In this document: positions 19,801 to 28,600 of the stretch, piece after piece
How positions within the stretch are numbered: the first letter of the stretch is position 1
Layout of the letters: each line of letters begins with the position of its first letter
Assembly (NCBI RefSeq): GCF_013408445.1
Contig: NZ_JACBZL010000001.1
Span: 1,488,001 to 1,552,000 of the forward strand
Reading direction: 5' to 3'
DNA: 64,000 nt
Source of the DNA: Corynebacterium tuberculostearicum
Lineage (GTDB): Bacteria; Actinomycetota; Actinomycetes; Mycobacteriales; Mycobacteriaceae
The notes under the pieces: model-generated
Databases searched by the model: none
Told to the model about the DNA's origin: nothing
Seen by the model: only the letters and a program-made list of their open reading frames with translations
Translations under genes and position numbers: made by a program

Positions 19801-21346
19801 CAGCCTCAACCGGCTCAGTAACCTTCTTCTCATCCACGGTGATGATCACAGACTCAGTGCCATTAGCACTCTTCGGGGTGAAGGTGTGACCCTTAGTCTC
19901 ACCCAGAACAGTCTTACCGTCCTTCTTGGAAATCAGCTGAGCATCAAGAGAATATTCCTTACCCGGAACCAGACCCTCGTAGGAAACCTGGTCCACAATC
20001 TTGGCACCACCAACAACTTCCTTCGAACCATTCTCAAAGTCCGCGTTCGTAGAAACAATCGCATTCTTCTTCTTGGTCACAGTCTGGTCATCATCATCGA
20101 TGTCCTTGTGCTCACCGATCTCGTTCGGCTTGTCATTATCCGGGGTGTCCTCACCCTTGTCATTGACAACCTTAGAAGTCAGCGTCTCGAAGGCAACCGC
20201 AGCCTCAACCGGCTCAGTAACCTTATCGCTCACGGTGATGGTGACAGCCTCAGTGCCCTTAGCCTCATCCGGGGTGAAGGTATGACCCAGAGTCTCACCC
20301 AGAACGGTCTTACCGTCATCCTTGGAAATCAGCTGAGCATCCAGGGAGTATTCCTTACCCGGAACAAGACCCTCGTAGGAAACCTTGTCCACAATCTTGG
20401 CACCAGCAACAACCTCATGAGAACTATTCTCGAAGTCCGCGTTCGTAGAAACAATCGCATTCTTCGACCCCTCGGAGCCACCGCCGTTGTCCGGAGTATC
20501 CGGCAGACCAGGCTGGTCCGGGGTAAACACGCGCTGAGCATCGGTAAGCCCCTTATTACCATCAAGCTTTCCATTAGGACCCACGATGGTGATATAAGCA
20601 CCCTCCGGCGCCTTTGGAACCTCTACCTCTGGATCCCTTTGCAGCTTCCACGGCTCACTGGACTCAATATCGAACCCTGTTAGCTGCTTAAACTCGTCCA
20701 AGTTTCCCTTGTAGCCATGGTAAAAGGAACCGACAACAATGTCGACATCCTTTAGCTGGGGATTCGTTGCAGCTTTGCGCGCAATCTTGGCGGAAGCATT
20801 GTCACCAATCAGCATCGATAGGTAGTAGGAGTAATTAGAAGCAGCCGCTTTCGCGGATTCCTTAGCACTTTCATCGCCATTGGACTCAGCTTCCTTAGCC
20901 TCCTGATATGCGTGCTTCAGCTTGGTGGCTACATTAATCGCAGCATTCCGGAGATCCTCTTGAGATGCACCTGTAATTTCAGGATAATCCGGGATCGGTG
21001 CTTTGCCTGCGGTCGCAATTTGGAACCTATGGCCACTTGCTTCCTTAGGAATCGGCTTCGGCTCGTCAATACACCAGCCCCAGCCCATATCGTTATCGGG
21101 GTTACCGGTCTGACCAAAGCTAGTCCCCTCAACCTTTACGGGCTGACCACCCCACACCAGGGTGCCCCAGCTGTAATCGTAGCCCTCTGACTTCAAACCT
21201 TCGTCACCAAGGTCATTATCCACAGATATTCCATCTGCCGCCTTAGCCCCCGGAACGGTGACCATGGCCGCAATTACCGCAATTGCAGCGAGCACTGCGG
21301 TAAAGACCATCCACCCCTCTCGGGATATGTTTCTTAATTTACTCAT
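16850..21346 (-). CDS. Giant VaFE-repeat (T-Q ester bond) adhesin, N-terminal 1498 residues
   Basis: This is a surface adhesin, now truncated. It has a signal peptide-like start (MSKLRNISREGWMVFTAVLAAIAVIAAM), then an N-terminal domain to ~300 with GWGWCIDEP, where the Cys fits a thioester (TQXA-type) domain that binds host surfaces covalently. Eight VaFE repeats of ~132 residues follow, each from VSTNADFE to DDQTV with the motif EPVEAAVAFE. The starting Thr and closing Gln match T-Q ester bond domains (family knowledge). A Pro-Thr linker ends the frame at NPTGENPGT, where IS copy 4 supplies the stop. With both IS removed the gene is 2312 codons (11801-21346). The present product lacks the membrane segment and would probably be released. 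Confidence 0.9.
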   Translation of the reverse strand: MSKLRNISREGWMVFTAVLAAIAVIAAMVTVPGAKAADGISVDNDLGDEGLKSEGYDYSWGTLVWGGQPVKVEGTSFGQTGNPDNDMGWGWCIDEPKPIPKEASGHRFQIATAGKAPIPDYPEITGASQEDLRNAAINVATKLKHAYQEAKEAESNGDESAKESAKAAASNYSYYLSMLIGDNASAKIARKAATNPQLKDVDIVVGSFYHGYKGNLDEFKQLTGFDIESSEPWKLQRDPEVEVPKAPEGAYITIVGPNGKLDGNKGLTDAQRVFTPDQPGLPDTPDNGGGSEGSKNAIVSTNADFENSSHEVVAGAKIVDKVSYEGLVPGKEYSLDAQLISKDDGKTVLGETLGHTFTPDEAKGTEAVTITVSDKVTEPVEAAVAFETLTSKVVNDKGEDTPDNDKPNEIGEHKDIDDDDQTVTKKKNAIVSTNADFENGSKEVVGGAKIVDQVSYEGLVPGKEYSLDAQLISKKDGKTVLGETKGHTFTPKSANGTESVIITVDEKKVTEPVEAAVAFETLTSKVVNDKGEDTPDNDKPNWIGEHKDIDDGSQTVTKKKNAIVSTNADFENSSHEVVAGAKIVDQVSYEGLVPGKEYSLDAQLISKKDGKTVLGETLGHTFTPDEAKGTEAVTITVSDKVTEPVEAAVAFEKLTSKVVNDKGEDTPDNDKPNEIGEHKDIDDDDQTVTKKKNAIVSTNADFENGSKEVVAGAKIVDQVSYEGLVPGKEYSLDAQLISKKDGKTVLGETKGHTFTPKSANGTESVIITVDEKKVTEPVEAAVAFETLTSKVVNDKGEDTPDNDKPNWIGEHKDIDDGSQTVTKKKNAIVSTNADFENSSHEVVAGAKIVDQVSYEGLVPGKEYSLDAQLISKKDGKTVLGETLGHTFTPDEAKGTEAVTITVSDDVEEPVEAAVAFEKLTSKVVNDKGEDTPDNDKPNEIGEHKDIDDDDQTVTKKKNAIVSTNADFENGSKEVVAGAKIVDQVSYEGLVPGKEYSLDAQLISKKDGKTVLGETKGHTFTPKSANGTESVIITVDEKKVTEPVEAAVAFETLTSKVVNDKGEDTPDNDKPNWIGEHKDIDDGSQTVTKKKNAIVSTNADFENSSHEVVAGAKIVDQVSYEGLVPGKEYSLDAQLISKKDGKTVLGETLGHTFTPDEAKGTEAVTITVSDKVTEPVEAAVAFETLTSKVVNDKGEDTPDNDKPNEIGEHKDIDDDDQTVTKKKNAIVSTNADFENGAHEVVAGAKIVDQVSYEGLVPGKEYSLDAQLISKDDGKTVLGETKGHTFTPKSANGTESVIITVDEKKVTEPVEAAVAFETLTSKVVNDKGEDTPDNDKPNWIGEHKDIDDGSQTVTKKDEETPTTVPVPGGDKETTEPTEPTNPTEPTEPTNPTEPTNPTEPTNPTEPTNPTEPTEPTNPTEPTNPTEPTEPTNPTEPTEPTNPTEPTNPTEPTEPTNPTEPTNPTEPTNPTEPTNPTEPTNPTEPTNPTEPTNPTGENPGT
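16868..17236 (-). repeat. Pro-Thr-Glu/Asn linker repeats (first tract)
   Basis: Tandem 9- and 18-base units like those at 14011-14312 encode NPTEPT and EPTEPT, about 120 residues, immediately after VaFE repeat 8. A few units carry GGGTTC instead of GGGTTG, so the tract is not perfectly homogeneous. Confidence 0.9.
17286..20466 (-). repeat. 795-bp higher-order repeat of paired VaFE domains
   Basis: The eight VaFE domains alternate between two types. One has NSSHEVV and DEAKGTEAVTITV; the other has NGSKEVV (or NGAHEVV) and KSANGTESVIITVDEKKV. A pair is 265 residues, and near-identical stretches recur every 795 bases (for example 18084, 18879 and 19674). Near identity at DNA level points to recent duplication or gene conversion of whole pairs. 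Confidence 0.88.
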
Positions 21347-22007
21347 TCTTTCCTCTTCGAGCGGTACAAATACTTACATTCGTTTTCCTGTACAGCGAGT
21401 GTTTTCGCTGAGCAGAACCTGAAATTGAGACTTGAACACACTGCGGTTAATCAGGGTTTTGAACCCGAATCTGGATTAACTCTTATTGTGCTCTCAGAAT
21501 AGTATCATGGGAGAATTTAAGGCGCCAGCCAGAAATCTTCAGAAAACTGCACGTTATGCAGGATTTCTCACTTCATACCCGCAGGTAGATGCGTTTATTT
21601 TTACGGTCAACCTAGTGTTAAATACATATGTTCGACGCCCGTTAGGAACTTTCTAAGACTAAAGAGTCAAACCGGTAGCTTAACCAATACTAAGATTAGA
21701 TTTAACAAGACCCATGTAAACACCTCTATACGCTGCGTTTTATCTAACCTCGTGCAAGTTTGGAAGGGCGAGTTGCATACAATTTCATCGCATTATTCCG
21801 GAATTATCCATAGAAAGTTGGTGTTACAGGAGTGACTGGAGATCATTCGATAGAGGTGCACGCACGTTCGACATACTAGACATGCAGTAAACCTTAACCC
21901 TATTGCCATTCACCTTCAAGAAGGCATATGTGAGCAAAAACTCTGCCCAGGGTAGCCACAATCACACTTAGGGGTCTCGCACAGGGAGTGAGGGAGACTT
22001 GGGCAAA
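21347..22007. other. Gene-free region upstream of adhesin
   Basis: No convincing gene is seen in these ~660 bases, which are clearly richer in A and T than the surroundings. The region must hold the adhesin promoter. A nested palindrome lies at 21446-21480: outer arms GTTAATC/GATTAAC and inner arms GGGTT/AACCC. It could be an operator or a 5' leader structure. Confidence 0.6.
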
Positions 22008-22065
22008 GAAAAATCCGCACGGGCGTCGGCAAGCGGATGCTTTACCGAGGCCGCAGTGCGGATCC
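22008..22065 (-). terminator. Large-loop terminator after small secreted protein gene
   Basis: On the minus strand ATCCGCAC and GTGCGGAT, followed by TTTTT, form an 8-bp stem with a 35-base loop. The loop contains the recurrent word GGCGTCGGCAAGC (22022-22034). It starts 16 bases past the stop of the 107-residue gene. Confidence 0.65.
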
Positions 22066-22081
22066 TGGAATAGATTAGGCC

Positions 22082-22405
22082 TTAGAGAACGGCAGTAACC
22101 TCGTAGCCCTTCTCCTGCAGGAGCTGGGAAACTGCCTCGAAAGTATCGCCATCCTTGTCCGGGTTGTAGGTCTCCGGGTTCAGGGCAATATTGGCGGTGT
22201 TGCCCTCGTAGCGGACGCTGATGAAGTCGTAGCCGGCTTCGGCATGGGCGGCGTCGATAAGAGCCTGCACGTCGTCGGTGTTGCCCTGCTCAGCAACAGC
22301 AACCTGCTCCTGCTCAGGTGCCGGCTCAGCCTCCTGTGCCGGGGTGCCCAGGCCGAAGAATCCCATAATGGTGGCAAGCAGGCCGCTCACAAGCTTGATG
22401 ATCAT
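22082..22405 (-). CDS. Small secreted protein of unknown function
   Basis: I do not recognise this 107-residue protein. Residues 1-22 (MIIKLVSGLLATIMGFFGLG) look like a signal peptide, with TPAQEA a possible cleavage region. Residues 23-42 are Glu/Ala/Pro-rich. The rest is a small alpha/beta domain (DDVQALIDAAHAEAGYDFISVRY .. TFEAVSQLLQEKGYEVTAVL). An AGGGAGT ribosome site precedes the ATG. It lies alone between the two giant surface-protein genes, same strand, with its own terminator. A role with those proteins is only inferred from position. Confidence 0.75.
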   Translation of the reverse strand: MIIKLVSGLLATIMGFFGLGTPAQEAEPAPEQEQVAVAEQGNTDDVQALIDAAHAEAGYDFISVRYEGNTANIALNPETYNPDKDGDTFEAVSQLLQEKGYEVTAVL

Positions 22406-22565
22406 TGAAATAACTCCCTGTGTGGTAATGCGCGGGAATAGGGCCCGCGAAAGCTGAAAACTCTCTGCACTTAAAGCAAACTTAACTTTAGCTTAGTATC
22501 GAGTTACGTTCAACAGGGAAAGCCTTAATTCACCATGCCATGGTCTTGTGGGCGATTAAGGGACG

Positions 22566-22661
22566 CTGAAACACCACAGCGCCCGTGCTCCGTCTCAATG
22601 ACGGGACACGGGCGCTTTTTACTTGGTGAAGGCTAGCTCCCCTAGGGGGACGGGGAGCTAG
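22566..22661. terminator. Two hairpins downstream of the 2703-residue surface protein
   Basis: Hairpin one (22632-22661) is TAGCTCCCC/GGGGAGCTA, close after the gene end at 22686. Hairpin two (about 22579-22619) is AGCGCCCGTG/CACGGGCGCT with a T-run on the plus strand. The first probably ends the minus-strand gene; the second faces plus-strand transcription, where no gene is seen. Confidence 0.6.
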
Positions 22662-22685
22662 TTAGGGAATAGGGACCTTGGTTGC

Positions 22686-25600
22686 CTACTTGGAGGAGCT
22701 GGAAGAACCACCGTTCGGGGAGCAGGCATTAGCCACCAGCCCCAGAGCCAGAGCACCAGCAGCAGCCAGTGCAATGCCGCCGCCGACGCGGCCAGCCTCA
22801 GACTTCTGGAGCATCACATTGATCTGGTTGGCCTGGCGAGCCAGCGGACCGTTGAAGATACCCAGCTGCTTCTGCAGCGCAGCATTCTGCGCACCCAGCT
22901 GTCGGTTGATTCCATCAATCTGAGCAGAAACCTGCTTTACCAGCGGGGAGAAGCCCGGGATATTCATCTGGGAAGCCAGACCAATCGGCAACAGGAACAG
23001 CAGCGGGATGCCCACACCAGCGGCAGCTGGGGCACAGCGCTTCCAATCAACATGGGAAGAACCAGAGGACAGGCCTGGCAGAGCGGGAGCGCCCGGTACG
23101 GTCGGAGCGTCCTGGCCAGCGACAGTCACGGTTTCCTCGTTGCCATCCTGGTCCTTGACGGTGACCTTGTCGCCTTCCTTCAGGTCGACGCCCGGAGTTA
23201 CGGACCACTTACCGTCCTTATCGGCGGTGATGGTCTTGGTGGTCTTCTTGCCGTCCTTATCCGTCACAGTGACGGAGACTTCGGTGCCCGGCTTAGCGGT
23301 ACCGGTGATCTCCTTATCACCTTCGGTGACCTTGTCGATGGAAGGCTTGGTAGCGGTGGCACCATCATCAGTCTTGGAACCGACAGTGGTGGTCTCCTTA
23401 TTGCCATCCTGGTCAGTGACAATTACTTTGTCACCCTCCTTCACCGGCTCCTCCGGAGCAACAGTCCACTTACCATCATCACCGGCAGTGTCCTTGGACT
23501 CAGACTTCTTATTACCGTCCTCATCCTCGACGGTGACAGTCACATCCGTGCCAGGCTTAGCCTCACCGGAAATATCCTTATCACCCTCGTTGACCGGGTC
23601 GATGGAAGGCTTAGTCGCCTCGGAGCCATCGTCAGTCTTGGAACCGACAGTGGTGGTCTCCTTATTACCGTCCTGGTCAGTGACAATAACCTTGTCACCC
23701 TCCTTGACCGGCTCCTCCGGAGACACAGTCCACTTACCATCATCACCAGCAGAATCCTTGGACTCAGACTTCTTGTTACCGTCCTCGTCCTCAACAGTGA
23801 CAGTTACATCCGTGCCAGGCTTAGCCTCACCGGAAATATCCTTATCACCCTCGTTGACCGGGTCGATGGAAGGCTTAGTCGCCTCGGAGCCATCATCAGC
23901 CTTAGAACCAACAGTAGTGGTCTCCTTATTGCCATCCTGGTCAGTGACAACAACCTTGTCACCCTCCTTGACCGGCTCCTCCGGAGACACAGTCCACTTA
24001 CCATCATCACCAGCAGAATCCTTGGACTCGGACTTCTTATTACCGTCCTTATCCTCAACAGTGACAGTTACATCCGTGCCAGGCTTAGCCTCACCAGAGA
24101 TGTCCTTATCACCCTCGTTGACCGGGTCGATAGAAGGCTTGGTGGTCTCGGAGCCATCGTCAGTCTTGGAACCAACAGTGGTGGTCTCCTTATTGCCATC
24201 CTGGTCAGTGACAACAACCTTGTCACCCTCCTTCACCGGCTCCTCCGGAGACACAGTCCACTTACCATCATCACCAGCAGAATCCTTGGACTCGGACTTC
24301 TTATTACCGTCCTCGTCCTCAACAGTGACAGTTACATCCGTGCCAGGCTTAGCCTCACCGGAAATATCCTTATCACCCTCGTTGACCGGGTCGATAGAAG
24401 GCTTGGCGGTCTCTTCACCGTTGTCCTTGTCCGGGGTCTCATCCTTCTCGAGCGGGTTGGTGCCGGCCTTAACCTCATCGCCATCGTTGACGCCATCACC
24501 ATCGGTGTCGGCCTCATTCGGGTTGGTACCAATCTCAACCTCGGTACGGTCAGTCAGACCATCACCATCGGAGTCAGCCTTCGTCGGATCCGTCGGCTCA
24601 TTGTTGTACTTACCGTTCTCGGAACCATCCAACTCCTGCTTATCGGAAAGGCCATCACCATCGGTATCCGTCTTGGCAGGATCAGTACCCTTCTCCTTCT
24701 CCACGCCGTCGTTCAGGCCATCACCATCGGTGTCAGCCTTCAGCGGATCGGTGCCATTCTCGACCTCCTGGCCATCCTCGACGCCGTCGCCATCAGAGTC
24801 AGCCTTCGTCGGATCAGTACCGAGCTCCTTTTCTTCGCCGTCGCTCAGGCCATCACCATCGGAGTCAGCCTTATTCGGATCAGTACCGTCCTCGGCCTCC
24901 TGCTCATCGGAGACACCATCACCATCAGAATCCTTGGCTGTGTCATCAGGGGTCTCGTCAGCAACGGTTGGGTTGGTGCCGGCCTTGACTTCGTCGCCAT
25001 CATTGACGCCGTCGCCATCGGTATCCGCTTCATTCGGGTTGGTACCAATCTCAACCTCGGTACGGTCAGTCAGACCATCACCATCGGAATCAGCCTTCGT
25101 CGGATCCGTCGGCTCATTGTTGTACTCACCGTTCTCAGAACCATCCAACTCCTGCTTATCGGTCAGACCATCACCATCGGAATCAGCCTTGAGCGGATCA
25201 GTACCCTTCTCCTTCTCTTCACTGTCAGTCAGGCCATCACCATCAGAATCGGTGTTCTTCGGATCAGTACCGTCCTTGACCTCGTCACCATCATTGACGC
25301 CGTCGCCATCGGTATCCGCTTCGTTCGGGTCGGTACCGTGCTCCTTCTCCTGGCCGTCAGTCAGGCCATCACCATCAGAGTCAGCCTTATTCGGATCAGT
25401 ACCGTCCTCAGTCTCTTGCTCGTCGGAGACACCATCACCATCGGAATCCTTCTCAGAAGAAGATGGGTCAGTTGGATCGGTCGGGTCGGTTGGGGTGCCG
25501 CCGGTGCTCTCGGAGTTGTTGTCGTCCTTGCCCTTCTCGTGGCCGTCAACTGGAACCTCAGCCTTTACCGGTTCATCCAAAGATGGATCCTCAACGGTAA

Positions 25601-28600
25601 CGGTAATCGGACCATCGACACCTTCACCCGGAGTAACAAGAATCTCGCCGGTTTCTGGATCAATCTTGGCCGGAATGCCCTTGCCATCTTCGTCCTTGGC
25701 AGTCACCGTGGTTTTACCAGTCGGGTTCTCCACCTTTACGCCGGTCGACTGCTCGTCGTCCGTCGGGTCAACGGTGCTTGGCTTGTCAGCTCCCTCGACG
25801 GAGACCTTCGGCTGCTCGGCACCATCTTCGTCCTTAGCGGTCGGGCTGGTGCCGGCCTTAACCTCGTCACCGTCGTTGGTGCCGTCGCCGTCGGTATCCG
25901 CCACGTTCGGGTCGGTACCAATCTCAATCTCGGTGCGGTCGGTCAGGCCATCACCATCGGAATCCGCCTTAGCCGGATCCGTCGGCTTGTTGTCGTACTT
26001 AGTGTTCTTAGAACCGTCGAGCTCTTCCTTATCACTCAGACCATCACCATCAGTGTCAGCCTTAGTCGGATCGGCGCCCTTCTCCTTTTCCTCAGAGTCG
26101 CTCAGGCCATCACCATCAGAATCGGACTTAGTCGGATCAGAGCCAAGTTCCTTTTCTTCACCGTCGTTCAGGCCATCATCATCGGTATCAGCCTTCAGCG
26201 GGTCAGTGCCATCGGTAACCTCCTGGCCATCCTCGACACCATCGCCATCGGTATCAGCCTTGGTCGGATCGGTACCGCGCTCCTTCTCCTCACCGTCGGT
26301 CAGGCCATCACCATCGGAGTCAACCTTATTCGGATCAGTACCGTCAGCTGCTTCCTGCTCATCGGTAACACCATCGCCATCGGAGTCCTTGGCAGGCTCT
26401 TCAGGAGTCTCATCCTTCACCGTCGGGTTGGTGCCGGCCTTGGCCTCGTCACCGTCGTTGGTGCCGTCGCCGTCGGTATCCGCCACGTTCGGGTCGGTAC
26501 CAATCTCAATCTCAGTACGGTCAGTCAGACCATCACCATCGGAATCAGCCTTAGTCGGATCCGTCGGCTTGTTGTCGTACTTAGTGTTCTTAGAACCGTC
26601 GAGCTCTTCCTTATCACTCAGGCCATCACCATCAGTATCAGCCTTAAGAGGATCAGTACCCTTCTCCTTCTCTTCACCGTCATTCAGGCCATCACCATCA
26701 GAATCGGCCTTCAGCGGGTCGGTGCCGTCCTCAATCTCCTGGGCGTCATCGACACCGTCGCCATCGGAATCGGCCTTGTTCGGATCGGTACCGCGATCCT
26801 TCTCCTCACCGTCGGTCAGGCCGTCACCATCAGAGTCAGCCTTATTCGGATCAGTACCGTCAGCTTCCTCCTGCTCATCGGAAACACCGTCACCATCGGA
26901 ATCCTTGGCAGGCTCTTCAGGAGTCTCATCCTTCACGGTCGGGTTGGTGCCGGCCGTGACCTCGGCACCATCGTTGACGCCGTCACCGTCGGTATCGGCC
27001 TCATTCGGGTTGGTACCGATCTCAATCTCGGTACGGTCAGTCAGACCATCCTCATCAGAATCAGCCTTCGTCGGATCCGTCGGCTCATTGTTGTACTTAC
27101 CGTTCTCGGAACCATCCAGCTCCTGCTTATCGGTCAGACCATCGCCATCGGTATCGGCCTTGAGAGGATCAGTACCCTTCTCCTTCTCCTCGCCGTCGGT
27201 CAGGTCATCACCATCGGAATCAGCGTTCTTCGGATCGGTGCCATTCTTGACCTCGTCACCATCATTGACGCCATCGTCATCGGAGTCAGCCTTGTTCGGA
27301 TCAGTACCGCGCTGCTTCTCCTCACCGTCGGTCAGGCCATCACCATCGGAATCAGCCTCGTTCGGATCGGTACCGTCCTTGGCTTCCTGCTCATCAGTAA
27401 CACCATCACCATCAGAGTCCTTCGCAGGCTCGGAGTTGTTGTCATCCTGGCCCTTCTCGTGGTCGTTGACCGGAACCTCAACCTTTGCAGGTTCGTCTAG
27501 GGAAGGATCCTTGACGGTTACGGTAATTGGGCCATCAACGCCCTCACCCGGGGTAACGAGAATCTCGCCGGTTTCCGGATCAATCTTGGCCGGAACACCG
27601 TTACCGTCTTCGTCCTTGGCGGTCGCCGTGGTTTTACCAGTCGGGTTCTCCACCTTTACGCCGGTCGACTGCTCTTCGTCGGTAGCATCCACCGGGGTCT
27701 TGGAGGACTCGTCGACAGCTACCTGCGGCCCTGCCGGCTTATCATTCTCATCATTCGGATCAGTGGGGGCAGAGTTGCCCTCAGCATCAGTGTTATTTAC
27801 CTCGTCGCCGTCGCTAACGCCGTCATCATCGCTGTCGGCATTAGTCGGATCGGTCGGCTCGCCGTTGTTCTTGGAGCCGTCGAGCTCTTCCTTATCGGTC
27901 AGACCATCACCATCAGTGTCGGCCTTCTTAGGGTCGGTACCCTTTGCGGCTTCTTCCTTGTCCGTCAGACCATCCTTATCGGAGTCCGCGGAGGCGTCCT
28001 TGACCACGAGCGGGAAGGTCTGGGTACCGGTGCTGTCACCATCGGTGACCTTGACGGTCACGTTATAGACGGCCTCGCCGTCTTGGGTCACAATGTCAGC
28101 GGTGTCTTTCTTATAAGCAGGGGTACCGGTGATCTTGCCGTTTTCATCGATGGTGATTCCCTCAGGTGCACCAACGAGCTCGTACGTGGGGTTAGACAGC
28201 TCCGCATCGTCAGCGGTCTTGGCAGAAACCTGAATCGGGTCAATGGCGTCATCGGACCAGGTCTCTTGGCCTTCAATCTTGTCAACGACCAGATCCTTAG
28301 GAGCCGGCTTCTCGTCACCTGCTGGGACCTGAACAACGATGGTGTCGGTGAATTCTTCGCCGTCGATAGTAGCGGTAACCGGCAGCTCAAAGACCTGAGC
28401 CGGGGCACCCGGCTCCTGCTTGGGAACGGTGATGGTTGCAACACCGTTCTCATCGAAGCTCACGTCTGTACCCTTAGGGGCGTTGGTGGTATCTGCCGTG
28501 AACTTAGATCCCTCAGGCAAGGTATCCACGGGCTCACCGTTGAGAGTCAGCTTCGGAGAAGCCGTAGCAGTGGCGTTCTCGCCGTCCACGGCAAGGTTCT

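Noticed and set aside
16832..20683. 1283-codon open frame on the plus strand
   Set aside because: It runs antisense through the adhesin repeats and consists of the same repetitive pattern; the open frame follows from the codon bias of the real gene.
23008..28068. 1686- and 1482-codon plus-strand frames with Ser/Pro- and Ile-rich repeats
   Set aside because: They are antisense shadows of the Asp-rich repeats in the calcium-rod protein; there is no signal peptide or ribosome site.
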